A stretch of DNA of 64,000 bases from Hyphomicrobiales bacterium (GCA_016713235.1 JADJPN010000001.1:310001-374000), one strand, 5' to 3'; counted from the stretch's first letter, positions 1 to 9,061 are shown. Numbers and translations are program-made. The notes: a model not told the origin generated them from the sequence alone.

Positions 1-235
1 GGCGAACGGGAGGGTGCATTCCGCTTTGCGAACGCGCTACGCCTGATTCGCATTTCCAACAATCTCGGCGACGTGAAAAGCCTGATCGTGCATCCCTGCA
101 CCACCACGCACCAGCGCTTCACGCCGGAGGCCCGCGCAAATGGGCATCGGCGAAGGCCTGCTGCGGCTCTCCGTGGGCTTCGAGCATCTCGACGACTTGA
201 TCGAAGACCTCTCGCGTGGACTTGCCGCCGTCTGA
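1..235 (+). CDS. metZ: O-succinylhomoserine sulfhydrylase, C-terminal end (frameshifted)
   Basis: This is the last part of a PLP-dependent Cys/Met metabolism enzyme whose start lies outside the window. Frame 1 reads NALRLIRISNNLGDVKSL followed by HPCTTTHQRFTPEARA. That is the conserved C-terminal region of MetZ-type enzymes, which make homocysteine from O-succinylhomoserine and sulfide. The expected ending (MGIGEGLLRLSVGFEHLDDL to the TGA at 233) continues in another frame from position 140, so there is a one-base shift near 139. The family and the frameshift are read from sequence. The choice of MetZ over other gamma-family members is inferred from the neighbouring apaG, a common rhizobial arrangement. 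The usual HPATT reads HPCTT here. Confidence 0.8.
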
Positions 236-247
236 TAGAATAGCGGC

Positions 248-622
248 ATGTATCGCGCGACGACCAGACAAGTGCAGATCACGGTGACGCCGGAATACTC
301 GTCAGACCGCTCCGGCGCCGGGCGAGAACGAGTATTTCTGGGCCTATACAATCGAGATTCTCAATCTCGGCGAAGAAGCCGTGCAGCTCGTCTCGCGCCA
401 CTGGAAGATCACGGATGCGAACGGCCGCACCGAAGAGGTGAAGGGCGCCGGCGTCGTCGGCAAGCAGCCGGTGTTAAAGCAGGGCGAGAGTTTCGAATAT
501 ACCAGCGGCGTGCCGCTTAAGACGCCGTCAGGCTTGATGTCTGGCACCTATCAGATGGTGACGGAAGACGGCGACGATTTCGATGCCGAGGTGCCGGCGT
601 TTTCGCTGGAGCGCCGGTGTGA
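248..622 (+). CDS. apaG: ApaG (DUF525) protein, two frameshifts
   Basis: ApaG is a small fibronectin-type-III-like protein of about 125-130 residues with a poorly defined role. The start MYRATTRQVQITVTPEYSS lies at 248. The core continues in another frame from about 320 (GENEYFWAYTIEILNLGEEA, RHWKITDANGRTEEVKG, SYQMVTEDG-like, EVPAFSLE). Both pieces together give the full family length. A second shift near 612 restores a natural end (APV-stop, TGA at 620-622); without it the frame runs on to 788. Both shifts are repaired by single-base changes. It lies 12 bases after metZ and faces hslO. Confidence 0.85.
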
Positions 623-784
623 GGGGTTCCACGTTCCCGGCGGGGAGGCGGTGGTCCGGGTTTTGAAAACGAACGGGCCCCGGAGCGCCCAAGGCAGGCG
701 CCCCCAGAGACGTTGCTTCGAGCGCCGCCGAATTGCGAGAGGTGACCTGCACGAGGCTTCTTGGCCTCGGATCCTGAGAGCAAT

Positions 785-1776
785 CTAAGCGCGATTTTCA
801 ACAAGGCTCTCTCAACCTCACCCGGCTCAAACGGATACACCCGCCCGCAGAATTCGCAGGTCACGACAATCTTGTTGTCCTTGACCATGTCGGCGCGGTC
901 TTCCGGCGTGAAGCTCTTCAGCATGTCAAAGACGCGGTCGCGCGAGCACGAGCACTTCGCTTCCACCGGCAACGCATCGAACACGCGCACGCCGCGCTCG
1001 TTGAACAGGCGCCACAGCAGCCGCTCGCTCGATAACGACGAGTCGAGCAGCTCGTGGTCCTCGATGGTTTCAACGAGCGCCTTCGCCTCGATCCAGGCGT
1101 CGTCTTCTTTTACTTCGTGCTTCGCCGTGCCTTCGGGTGCATCCCCCGGGTCGATGTCGCTCTGCTGCGCACGCGCGGCTTCCGGCGGCAGGAACTGCAC
1201 GAGCATGCCGCCCGCGCGCCAGCGCATCTTTTCGCCGGCGAGCATTTCTTCGCCGACCGCGATCCGCACGCGGGTCGGAATCTGTTCCGAGTTCTGAAAA
1301 TACGTGTGCGCAGCTTCCTCGAGCGAGGCGCCATTGAGCGCGACGATGCCCTGATAGCGCTGGGCCTCGTTGCCGGTTTCCACCGTCATCGCGAGATGAC
1401 CGTTACCGAGCAACTGCCCGGTCGTCGCCTTGCTGGCGTCGGCAAGGCGCGCGCGGTTGAAGCGCGCATAGGCGCGGACTTTTTCCGGCGCCACGATGTC
1501 GACCACCATGAAGTCAATCGGGCCGTCGGTCTGCGTCTGCAAAATCAGGCGGCCCGCGTCTTTCAGCGTCGAGCCGAGCAGCACCGCCAGCGTGATCGCC
1601 TCGGAGAGAGCGCGGCTGACTTGCGGCGGGTAGTTATGATTTTCAATCGCCTTGTCGAGCGCAAGACCGAGACGAACCACGCGGCCGCGCACATCGAGCG
1701 GCTCGACGGCAAAGGGCACTACCTTATCGTCGTCGGGCTGCTGGCTCGGGAGGCGCGCAACTTCTTCCGCGCTCAT
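785..1776 (-). CDS. hslO: Hsp33 redox-regulated chaperone
   Basis: Cytoplasmic holdase chaperone activated by oxidative unfolding. The protein carries the C-terminal zinc/redox centre KCSC and CEFC separated by about 30 residues. The N-terminal domain is typical (ALDKAIENHNYPP, ALSEAITLAVLLGSTLK). The start is the ATG at 1776, overlapping the argF stop as ATGA; an upstream in-frame ATG at 1800 would lie deep in argF. The uninterrupted frame runs to 517 with an unnatural Arg/Pro-rich tail. Restoring one missing base near 808-813 changes the end to a short acidic tail (about ESLVENRA) with TAG at 787-785, the family's usual length of about 330 residues. I annotate that repaired end. Confidence 0.85.
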
Positions 1777-2699
1777 GCCGCGAGCGCTCCCATGCACCAC
1801 GCAAGAATACCCTTCTGCGCGTGCAGGCGGTTTTCCGCTTCGTCGAACACAACCGACTGCGGACTATCGATCACTTCGTCGGTGACTTCCTCGCCGCGAT
1901 GCGCGGGCAGGCAATGCATGAAGATCGCGTCCGGCTTCGCGCGCTTCATCAGCGCGCGGTTGACCTGATAGGGCTTCAGAATGTTGTGGCGGCGTTTGGC
2001 TTCCTTGTCGCCCATCGACACCCAGGTGTCGGTGACGATGCAGTCGGCGCCCACGACCGCTTCTTCGGGATCGCGCATGAAGCGAACCGCGGCGCCCGAC
2101 TCTTTCGCCCACTTCACGATCGGCGGCTTCGCCGCGAAATCGCGGGGCGTCGCCACGTTCAGCTCGAACTCGAAACGCGCCGCGGCATGCACCCAGGAGG
2201 TGAGCACATTGTTCGCGTCGCCGGTCCAAGCAATCTTGCGGCCCTTGATCGCGCCTTTGTGCTCTTCGAACGTCATCACATCCGCCATCACCTGACAGGG
2301 ATGCGAGAATTTCGTGAGGCCGTTGATGACCGGAACGGTCGCGTGCGCCGCGAGTTCCTGGAGCGACTTGTGGTTCAGAATGCGGATCATGATCGCGTCG
2401 ACATAACGCGAAAGCACGCGCGCCGTGTCGGCGATGGTTTCGCCGCGGCCGAGCTGCATTTCCGCGCCGGTGAGCATGATCGAATGGCCGCCGAGTTCGT
2501 ACATCGCGACATCGAAGGAGACGCGCGTGCGCGTCGAGGGCTTCTCGAAGATCATCGCGAGCGTGCGGCCCGCGAGCGGGCGCTTCGGATCGCTGTCGCG
2601 CTTCTTCTTTAATTGTGATGCAAGCGACAGAATCTCGCGGAGTGTCTTGCCCGAGAATTCCGACAGATCGAGAAAGTGATGCACGCCGTTCTTACTCAT
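1773..2699 (-). CDS. argF: Ornithine carbamoyltransferase
   Basis: Converts ornithine and carbamoyl phosphate to citrulline in arginine biosynthesis. The 308 residues match the family length. Visible motifs are the carbamoyl-phosphate site STRTRVSFDV, the HPCQ motif (FSHPCQVMAD), the ornithine-side DTWVSMGDKEA and the catalytic HCLPAHRGEE. The start MSKNGVHHFLDL overlaps the argD stop by one base (TAATG), and its stop overlaps the hslo start by four, so argD-argF-hslO are translationally coupled. A longer open frame upstream is the antisense shadow of argD. Confidence 0.96.
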   Translation of the reverse strand: MSKNGVHHFLDLSEFSGKTLREILSLASQLKKKRDSDPKRPLAGRTLAMIFEKPSTRTRVSFDVAMYELGGHSIMLTGAEMQLGRGETIADTARVLSRYVDAIMIRILNHKSLQELAAHATVPVINGLTKFSHPCQVMADVMTFEEHKGAIKGRKIAWTGDANNVLTSWVHAAARFEFELNVATPRDFAAKPPIVKWAKESGAAVRFMRDPEEAVVGADCIVTDTWVSMGDKEAKRRHNILKPYQVNRALMKRAKPDAIFMHCLPAHRGEEVTDEVIDSPQSVVFDEAENRLHAQKGILAWCMGALAA

Positions 2700-3892
2700 T
2701 ACGCGGCTCCCTTGGTCGTTGCCGCTTCGAGTTTCCGGCACGCAGCTGACATCTTGGTGATGGCTTCGTTGATTTCTTTTTCGGTGACGATCAGCGGCGG
2801 CAATAGCCGCACGACATTCTCGCCGGCCGCGACAGTGAGCAGGCCTTCGCCCATCGCGGCCTTCACGAAGTCGCCGTTCGGCACGATGGTCTTGACGCCG
2901 AGCAGCAAACCTTCGCCGCGCACTTCGGCAATGATCGCCTTGTGCGTGTCTTTGAGTTCGGCGAGCCGCTGCTTTGCAAAGAGACTCATCTGCTGCACAT
3001 GCTCGAGAAAGCCGGGCGCGAGCACCTGATCGAGCACGGCATTGGCCACCGCCATCGCGAGCGGATTGCCGCCGAAAGTCGATCCATGCGTGCCCGGCGT
3101 CATGCCCTTGCCGGCTTCGGCCGTCGCGAGACAGATGCCGAGCGGGAAGCCGCCGCCGATGCCTTTGGCAACGCCCATGATATCCGGCGTCACGCCGGAC
3201 CATTCATAGGCAAATAATTTTCCGGTGCGGCCGACGCCGGTCTGCACTTCGTCGAAAATGAGAAGCAGGCCGTGCTGATCGCACAATTCGCGCAGCGCCC
3301 GCAGGAAGCCCGGCGGTGGAACACGAATGCCACCCTCGCCCTGCACCGGCTCGACAATGATCGCAGCGGTTTCGTTCGTAATCGTCTTCTTCACCGCTTC
3401 AAGATCGCCGAACTTCACCTGCACAAAGCCGGGCATGCGCGGGCCAAAGCCTTCCAGATACTTCTCGTTGCCGGTCGCGGCGATGGTGGCCAAGGTCCGG
3501 CCATGGAAAGCGCCATCGAAGGTGATGATCTGGTAGCGCTCGGGCTTGCCGGACACGGATTGGTACTTCCGCGCCATCTTGATCGAGCACTCCATCGCTT
3601 CCGCGCCGGAGTTCTGGAAGAAGGCGGTATCGGCAAAGGTGTGTTCGATCAGGCGCCTGGCGAGCCGTTCGCCTTCCGGGATCTTGTAGAGGTTCGAGAC
3701 GTGCCAGAGCTTCTGCGCCTGCTCGGTGATCGCCTTCACCAGCGCGGGGTGGGCATGGCCGAGCGCGTTCACCGCGACGCCGGACCCGAAATCGAGATAT
3801 TTCTTGCCGTCGGTGGAGGTCAGCCAAGCGCCTTCGCCACGCTCGAAACTCACATCGGCGCGCGAATAGGTCGGCAGTACCGGCGCGATCAT
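2699..3892 (-). CDS. argD: Acetylornithine aminotransferase
   Basis: PLP-dependent class III aminotransferase (397 residues) of arginine biosynthesis; it may also act as succinyldiaminopimelate transaminase in lysine synthesis. Visible features are GSGVAVNALGHAHP near the N-terminus, FFQNSGAEAMECSIKMAR, FDGAFHGRT, the PLP-contacting LIFDEVQTGVGRTGK and the Schiff-base lysine in MGVAKGIGGGFPLG. I chose the ATG at 3892 (MIAPVLPTYSRAD) because GAGGAGG lies 8 bases upstream. The frame extends 19 codons further with no homology. First gene of the argD-argF-hslO operon, divergent from gcrA. Confidence 0.96.
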   Translation of the reverse strand: MIAPVLPTYSRADVSFERGEGAWLTSTDGKKYLDFGSGVAVNALGHAHPALVKAITEQAQKLWHVSNLYKIPEGERLARRLIEHTFADTAFFQNSGAEAMECSIKMARKYQSVSGKPERYQIITFDGAFHGRTLATIAATGNEKYLEGFGPRMPGFVQVKFGDLEAVKKTITNETAAIIVEPVQGEGGIRVPPPGFLRALRELCDQHGLLLIFDEVQTGVGRTGKLFAYEWSGVTPDIMGVAKGIGGGFPLGICLATAEAGKGMTPGTHGSTFGGNPLAMAVANAVLDQVLAPGFLEHVQQMSLFAKQRLAELKDTHKAIIAEVRGEGLLLGVKTIVPNGDFVKAAMGEGLLTVAAGENVVRLLPPLIVTEKEINEAITKMSAACRKLEAATTKGAA

Positions 3893-4031
3893 GGCTTGCG
3901 CCTCCTCATTCCTTCGGTTTCGACCCCTAAAACGAAATCTGCCGCCCATAATGAGCGGCGCGACGGACGGTCTTGGGGCTGGTTGGCCACAATCTACAAC
4001 GCGACCCGCGCCCGTTCAACCGGCCCTTCCC

Positions 4032-4223
4032 GACTCGAAAACGTCACAACTGTGGGGAAAAACGCATTGAAGGCAGCGGACTCTTGAAGCGCCGAGTCTG
4101 CCTATTGTAGCGTTTTATCCGTCGAATACGACATATCGTGCGGCGGACGACCTCAGGCGAAGCGTGAAAGGCCAGTTCCGGGAGACGGGGAAGACCCCGA
4201 TTCCGGCGAGAGCGGAAGGATTC
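4032..4223. promoter_or_regulatory. GANTC (CcrM) site cluster upstream of gcrA
   Basis: The 374-base divergent region 3893-4266 between argD and gcrA holds no convincing gene. It contains five GANTC sites: GACTC at 4032, GACTC at 4079, GAGTC at 4094, GATTC at 4199 and GATTC at 4219. Random expectation is below one in this length. GANTC is the CcrM methylation target, and GcrA is known in Caulobacter to act through CcrM-methylated promoters. Methylation-dependent control of gcrA here is inference. Confidence 0.55.
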
Positions 4224-4266
4224 CGCCTCGAAGGCCCATGGCGCCCAGGAACAGGGGATAAAAAAA

Positions 4267-4764
4267 ATGAGCTGGACCGACGAAAGAGTGCAGCTGCTCC
4301 AGAAGCTCTGGGCCGACGGCCTCTCGGCGAGTCAAATTGCCGCGGAACTGGGCGGCATCACCCGCAATGCCGTGATTGGAAAGGTGCACCGGCTGAAGCT
4401 GTCAGGCCGGGCCAAGCCTTCCTCCTCGGTGCCGCGCACGCGCAAGCCGCGAGCCTCGACCGGCGTCATGCGCCCGCGCATGCGCTTTTCAGGAAATAAC
4501 GCACTGGCACCCGATTATGCGCGCGAGGCGCAAGTCGATCTCGACCCGCTGGCGAACGTGGTTCCGATTGGACCGCGGGTTTCCATTACCGAACTGAACG
4601 AAAATACCTGCCGCTGGCCGGTAGGCGACCCGGGCGCGGAAGACTTCGGCTATTGCGGCGCGAAGCCGAAGACAGGGGTCGTCTATTGCCCCTATCATGC
4701 ACGCGTTGCCTATCAGCCGCTGGCAGACCGCCGGCGTGAACGCCGGGCCGCGCAAGCGCGCTAG
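4267..4764 (+). CDS. gcrA: Cell-cycle regulator GcrA
   Basis: Alphaproteobacterial transcription cofactor that binds sigma70-RNA polymerase and CcrM-methylated GANTC sites to set cell-cycle transcription. The 165-residue protein has the N-terminal helix-turn-helix (MSWTDERVQLLQKLWADG, SASQIAAELG, ITRNAVIGKVHRLKLSGR) and a basic linker. The C-terminal polymerase-binding part is also present (NTCRWPVGDPG, FGYCGAKP, YCPYHARVAYQP). AGGGGA lies about 9 bases before the ATG, with an A-rich run between. It is a single gene closed by a strong terminator shared with phoB. Confidence 0.96.
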   Translation: MSWTDERVQLLQKLWADGLSASQIAAELGGITRNAVIGKVHRLKLSGRAKPSSSVPRTRKPRASTGVMRPRMRFSGNNALAPDYAREAQVDLDPLANVVPIGPRVSITELNENTCRWPVGDPGAEDFGYCGAKPKTGVVYCPYHARVAYQPLADRRRERRAAQAR

Positions 4765-4779
4765 AGCTGCTTTCAAAGC

Positions 4780-4815
4780 AAAACCCCGAAGCGCATTTCG
4801 CTCTTCGGGGTTTTT
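4780..4815. terminator. Bidirectional intrinsic terminator between gcrA and phoB
   Basis: Perfect 8-bp stem CCCCGAAG/CTTCGGGG (4784-4791 with 4803-4810), flanked by AAAA on the left and TTTTT on the right, so it works for either strand. It sits between the convergent ends of gcrA and phoB. Confidence 0.9.
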
Positions 4816-4820
4816 CATTT

Positions 4821-5525
4821 TCAGGCTGCACTTTCCGCGAAGCGCTCGTTGAAGGAGTAGCCCGAGCCGCGAACGGTACGGATCGGGTCCGATTCCTTCC
4901 CGCGCGTCAGCGTCTTGCGCAGCCGGCCGATGTGAACGTCCACGGTACGCTCGTCGATATAAACGTCCCTGCCCCACACTGCGTTCAGCAACTGCTCGCG
5001 GGTGAAGACGCGGCCGGGCGACATCATCAAAAACTCAAGAAGGCGAAACTCGGTCGGGCCGAGATGCACTTCACGCTCGCGGCGATGCACACGCTTTTTC
5101 TCGCGATCAAGTTCAATATCGCCGGATTTGAGCTGTTGCGACACTTGCTCGGGATTAGCGCGCCGCAGAAGCGCACGAACGCGCGCGACGAATTCCGGCA
5201 CCGAGAACGGCTTGACCATGTAATCGTCGGCGCCGGTAGCAAGCCCGCGCACGCGCTCCGCCTCTTCGCTGCGCGCGGTCAACATCAAGACCGGCAGGCG
5301 CTCGGTTTCGCTGCGTGCGCGCAGGCGGCGGCAAAGCTCGATTCCCGAAAGACCCGGCAACATCCAGTCCAGCACGATGATATCGGGCAGGTTTTCCTTC
5401 AGGCGAATTTCCGCCTCATCGCCGCGATCGACCGTCTCGACGTCGTAGCCTTCGCTTTCCAGATTATAGCGAAGCAGCACCGCGAGCGCTTCTTCGTCCT
5501 CGACCACCAGAACTTTCGGCTTCAT
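4821..5525 (-). CDS. phoB: Phosphate response regulator PhoB
   Basis: OmpR/PhoB-family response regulator of 234 residues that activates the Pho regulon. The receiver domain shows the acidic pair in VEDEE, phospho-acceptor Asp53 (IIVLDWMLPG), Thr83 and Lys105 (YMVKPFS). The C-terminal winged helix contains the recognition helix region (ERTVDVHIGRLRKTL) and the terminal hairpin RTVRGSGYSF. It is the last gene of pstSCAB-phoU-phoB, 15 bases after phoU, and ends at the terminator shared with gcrA. Confidence 0.96.
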   Translation of the reverse strand: MKPKVLVVEDEEALAVLLRYNLESEGYDVETVDRGDEAEIRLKENLPDIIVLDWMLPGLSGIELCRRLRARSETERLPVLMLTARSEEAERVRGLATGADDYMVKPFSVPEFVARVRALLRRANPEQVSQQLKSGDIELDREKKRVHRREREVHLGPTEFRLLEFLMMSPGRVFTREQLLNAVWGRDVYIDERTVDVHIGRLRKTLTRGKESDPIRTVRGSGYSFNERFAESAA

Positions 5526-5540
5526 GCGGGTTGGATCCGG

Positions 5541-6263
5541 TTATGCCTTGGCCTGCGGATAGGAAACGCTAGTCATGCTGGAAGCATCCGACTTCGGACG
5601 CTCTTCGACAAGCTGCTCCCCAACCACGAGATAATGTACGGTTTCAGCGATATTGGTCGCGTGGTCGCCGATGCGCTCGACGTTCTTCGCAGCGAACAGA
5701 AGATGCGTGCACATCGTAATCTGGCGCGGATCTTCCATCATGTAGGTCAAGAGTTCGCGAAACAACGACGTATAAAGATCGTCCACGGCGCCGTCCCGCT
5801 TCCACACCGACATCGCGCGGCTTGCATCGCGGGAGCCGAATGCGTCGAGAACTTCCTTCAGCTGCTCGAGCACGATCTCGCTCATATGCTCGACGCCGCG
5901 CAGCAGCGCGGTCGCCTGATACTCGCCTTTGAGAGCGAGCACGCGCTTCGCGGTATTTTTGGCAAGATCTCCGACGCGCTCCAGATCGTTGCTGATGCGG
6001 ATCGCGGAGACGACTTCGCGCAGGTCGACCGCGAGCGGCTGGCGCTTCGCAATCAGCGTGATCGCGTCTTCCTCGATTTCGCGCTGCAACTGATCCAGCC
6101 GGACGTCGGCCGCGATCACACGTTGTGCAAGAATGGTGTCGCGCTTGATCAACGCGTCGATGGAGTCGACCACCGATTTTTCCGCAAGCCCGCCCATCTC
6201 GGCGACCTTGCGGTTGATCTCGCGGAGTTCATTTTCGAATGCGGTAACGATATGGCCTGCCAT
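5541..6263 (-). CDS. phoU: Phosphate signalling protein PhoU
   Basis: A 240-residue all-helical two-repeat PhoU protein that links the Pst transporter to PhoR and represses phosphate signalling when phosphate is plentiful. Both metal-binding-type repeats are visible: AIRISNDLERVGDLAKNTAK in the first and AAKNVERIGDHATNIAE in the second. It lies 17 bases after pstB in the operon. Length and motifs match the family fully. Confidence 0.96.
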   Translation of the reverse strand: MAGHIVTAFENELREINRKVAEMGGLAEKSVVDSIDALIKRDTILAQRVIAADVRLDQLQREIEEDAITLIAKRQPLAVDLREVVSAIRISNDLERVGDLAKNTAKRVLALKGEYQATALLRGVEHMSEIVLEQLKEVLDAFGSRDASRAMSVWKRDGAVDDLYTSLFRELLTYMMEDPRQITMCTHLLFAAKNVERIGDHATNIAETVHYLVVGEQLVEERPKSDASSMTSVSYPQAKA

Positions 6264-6280
6264 GATGATCCTCGCCGGCC

Positions 6281-7081
6281 TCAGCCGAAGCGCCCAGTGA
6301 TGTAGTCGAGGGTGCGGTTGTCTTTCGGATTGGAGAACATTCCGGTGGTCGGGCCGGCTTCGATCAGATCGCCGAGATACATGAATGCGGTCTGGTCGGC
6401 GACGCGGGCCGCCTGTTGCATGTTGTGGGTCACCATCACGATGGTGAAGTCGCGCTTGAGTTCGTCAATCAGTTCTTCGATTTTCGCGGTCGAGATCGGA
6501 TCGAGCGCCGAGGTCGGCTCGTCGAACAGCACAATTTCCGGCTGCACGGCGATCGTGCGCGCGATGCAAAGGCGCTGCTGCTGGCCGCCGGAAAGGCCGA
6601 GCGCCGACGTATGCAGCCGGTCCTTCACTTCATTCCAGAGCGCGGTGCGCACGAGGCAGGACTCGACAATCCGGTCCATCTCGGCACGCGACGGCTTCTG
6701 GTAAAGTTTCACGCCGAAGGCGATGTTGTCGTAAATCGTCATCGGAAACGGCGTCGGCTTCTGGAACACCATGCCGACCTTGGCGCGCAGCAAGTTCGCG
6801 TCCAGCTTCGGATCAAGAATATTCTCGCCGTCGAGCGTGATTACACCTTCCGCGCGCTGGCCTGGATAGAGTTCGTAGATTCGATTCAAAATGCGCAAGA
6901 GCGTGGACTTGCCGCAGCCGGAAGGGCCGATTAGCGCGGTGACGCGGCGATCGTACAGCGGCAGCGTGATGTTCTTCAGCGCTTTGCTGTCATTGTAGAA
7001 GAACGAGACATCCTTGATGTCCATTTTCGGCTTCGCGTTCGAGAGCGAATCCGCGGCGGCATTGACTGCAAAATTGGCCAT
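6281..7081 (-). CDS. pstB: Phosphate ABC transporter ATP-binding protein
   Basis: ATPase of the high-affinity phosphate importer, 266 residues. Walker A GPSGCGKST, signature LSGGQQQRLCIAR, Walker B VLFDEPTSALD and the H-loop VTHNMQQAAR are all present. PstB-typical sequence follows Walker A (LLRILNRIYELYPG). Its ATG overlaps the pstA stop by one base. It acts at the inner face of the membrane with PstA and PstC. Confidence 0.97.
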   Translation of the reverse strand: MANFAVNAAADSLSNAKPKMDIKDVSFFYNDSKALKNITLPLYDRRVTALIGPSGCGKSTLLRILNRIYELYPGQRAEGVITLDGENILDPKLDANLLRAKVGMVFQKPTPFPMTIYDNIAFGVKLYQKPSRAEMDRIVESCLVRTALWNEVKDRLHTSALGLSGGQQQRLCIARTIAVQPEIVLFDEPTSALDPISTAKIEELIDELKRDFTIVMVTHNMQQAARVADQTAFMYLGDLIEAGPTTGMFSNPKDNRTLDYITGRFG

Positions 7082-7926
7082 TATTTAGCCTCCTTCGATA
7101 CCAGGACGCGCGCGAGAACGCTGAGCGTCAAAACTGCGACTGTGATCAGAAGCGCGCCGGTCCAGGCGAGACGCTGCCAATCTTCATAAGGCGAAAGCGC
7201 GAACTGAAAGATGACAACCGGCAAGCTCGGCATCGGCGCGAAAATATTCGTGCTCCAGAACTGGTTGTTCAGCGCCGTGAACAGAAGCGGCGCGGTTTCG
7301 CCAGAGATGCGCGCGATCGCCAGGAGAATGCCGGTGATGATGCCGGTTTTCGCTGCGCGATAACCGACATAACGAATGACGGTCCAGCGCGGCGCGCCAA
7401 GGGCGGCCGCCGCTTCGCGCATCTGGTTCGGGACAAGAAGCAGCATGTCTTCAGTGGTCCGCACGACGACTGGAACCACGAGGATTGCGAGCGCAACCGC
7501 GCCGGCGATGCCGGAGAAATTGCCCATCGGCCGGACCATAATGCTGTACACGAAAAGGCCGATCACGATCGACGGAGCGGAGAGCAGAATGTCGTTGATG
7601 AAACGGACGACATTCGTGAGCTTCGAGTAGCGGCCGTACTCAGCCATGTACGTACCGGCGAGAACCGCAACCGGCGTACCGATGATGACGCCAAGGAACG
7701 TCAGGATCAGGCTGCCGGCGATCGCGTTCAGAAGACCGCCGCTTGCGCTGGGAGGCGGGGTCATTTGGGTGAATACGGCGAGGTTCAGACCGCCGATGCC
7801 TTTGACCAGCAACATCGCCAGAATGAGCACAAGCCAAACCAAGCCGAACACGGCCGTCGCAAGCGACATCATCATGTGAAAGCGGTTGCGGAGCTTGCGG
7901 CGCCGATAGAGAGCGTTGTCGATCAT
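7081..7926 (-). CDS. pstA: Phosphate ABC transporter permease PstA
   Basis: Inner-membrane permease of 281 residues. The first membrane helix follows a basic N-terminus (RRRKLRNRFHMMM). The binding-protein-dependent permease domain carries the EAA-type loop REAAAALGAPRWTVIRYVGY, and SGETAPLLFTA is typical of PstA. It is followed directly by pstB (one-base overlap) and preceded by pstC with a 3-base gap. Confidence 0.96.
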   Translation of the reverse strand: MIDNALYRRRKLRNRFHMMMSLATAVFGLVWLVLILAMLLVKGIGGLNLAVFTQMTPPPSASGGLLNAIAGSLILTFLGVIIGTPVAVLAGTYMAEYGRYSKLTNVVRFINDILLSAPSIVIGLFVYSIMVRPMGNFSGIAGAVALAILVVPVVVRTTEDMLLLVPNQMREAAAALGAPRWTVIRYVGYRAAKTGIITGILLAIARISGETAPLLFTALNNQFWSTNIFAPMPSLPVVIFQFALSPYEDWQRLAWTGALLITVAVLTLSVLARVLVSKEAK

Positions 7927-7929
7927 GGC

Positions 7930-8988
7930 TTAGACGCCTCCGGCGCGCTTGTTCAGCGATGCGAGCAGAAGACGCGCGCAAGCCAGAACGATGAAAGTGA
8001 TGACAAACAGGATCAAGCCCAGCGCGGTCAGCGATGACGTATGCAGCTCGGCCAGCGCTTCGACGAATTCGTTGGCGATGCTCGCCGAGATCGTCGTGCC
8101 CGGCTGGAGGACCGAGGCGCTGATACGATGCGCGTTGCCGATGACAAACGTGATCGCCATGGTCTCGCCAAGCGCTCGCCCGAGCGCGAGCATTACGCCG
8201 CCGATTACGCCGACACGCGTGTAAGGCAGCACAATTTTCCATACGACTTCCCACGTCGTTGCACCGAGGCCGTAAGCGGATTCTTTCAGAACCGGTGGTA
8301 CGGTCTCGAATACATCGCGGGTGATCGACGCGATGAAAGGCAGCACCATAATCGCGAGGATGAGACCTGCGGTCAGCACGCCAATTCCATATGGCGGCCC
8401 CGCAAACAACCAGCCAATGCCCGGAACGTTGCCGAGCGTATCGATCATCAGCGGCTGTACGTAGCGCTGCAAAAATGGCGCGAAAATAAACAGACCCCAG
8501 ATGCCGTAGATGATCGAGGGAATGCCGGCAAGCAGTTCGATCGCGATACCGATCGGGCGGCGAAGGAACGGCGGGCAGAGTTCGGTGAGAAAGATTGCAA
8601 TGCCGAGGCCGACAGGAACCGCAACCAGCATCGCGATAAGCGACGTCATGATCGTGCCGTAGATCGGCGCGAGCGCGCCGAAGCGCTCCTTCACCGGATT
8701 CCATTCCTCGGTCCAAATGAAACTCGGGCCGAAGTGCAGCAGCGCCGGCAGCGAACCTTCGATCAGCGTAAAAATCACGCCGAACAAAATCATAAGCACG
8801 AAAGCGGCAGCGGCACCCGTGAGCAGCTTGAAGAATTTGTCGCCGAGGATCAGGCGCTTTTGCGAATTGCGGCGCGGATCGCCGGTCTTCTCGCTTGCCC
8901 GCGCCTCTGCGGGATCGAATGTTAACTCAACCATATCCGTCCCCCGCGGCCGCAACCGGGTATCAGCAGCATTCTTGTTTTCATTCAT
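7930..8988 (-). CDS. pstC: Phosphate ABC transporter permease PstC
   Basis: Inner-membrane permease partner of PstA, up to 352 residues. A cytosolic N-terminal tail of about 50 residues precedes the first helix (GAAAAFVLMILFGVIF). The EAA loop is KESAYGLGATTWEVVWKIVLP, followed by the ALGRALGETMAITFVIGN signature. The start may be the ATG at 8988 or the one at 8934 (MVELTFDPAEAR). It is separated from pstS by a 73-base gap that contains a strong hairpin. Confidence 0.94.
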   Translation of the reverse strand: MNENKNAADTRLRPRGTDMVELTFDPAEARASEKTGDPRRNSQKRLILGDKFFKLLTGAAAAFVLMILFGVIFTLIEGSLPALLHFGPSFIWTEEWNPVKERFGALAPIYGTIMTSLIAMLVAVPVGLGIAIFLTELCPPFLRRPIGIAIELLAGIPSIIYGIWGLFIFAPFLQRYVQPLMIDTLGNVPGIGWLFAGPPYGIGVLTAGLILAIMVLPFIASITRDVFETVPPVLKESAYGLGATTWEVVWKIVLPYTRVGVIGGVMLALGRALGETMAITFVIGNAHRISASVLQPGTTISASIANEFVEALAELHTSSLTALGLILFVITFIVLACARLLLASLNKRAGGV

Positions 8989-8998
8989 TCGGGCGCAC

Positions 8999-9027
8999 CT
9001 GCGGGGACCGTTTGGCGGCCCCCGCAG
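8999..9027 (-). terminator. Hairpin between pstS and pstC
   Basis: Perfect 8-bp GC stem CTGCGGGG (8999-9006) with CCCCGCAG (9020-9027) just after the pstS stop, without a U-run. In this position it is more likely a processing or partial-attenuation hairpin that protects the pstS mRNA than a full terminator, because pstCAB-phoUB continue downstream. The role is inferred. Confidence 0.6.
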
Positions 9028-9061
9028 GCCGCAGTTCTATGCGTGACGCGAGATGTTCGCG

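Noticed and set aside
517..784. Arg/Pro-rich C-terminal extension of Hsp33
   Set aside because: It is the antisense of apaG and intergenic DNA. A one-base repair near 810 gives a stop at the usual length.
4164..4499. Plus-strand ORF overlapping gcrA
   Set aside because: It is a shadow in another frame; GcrA is clearly the coding frame.
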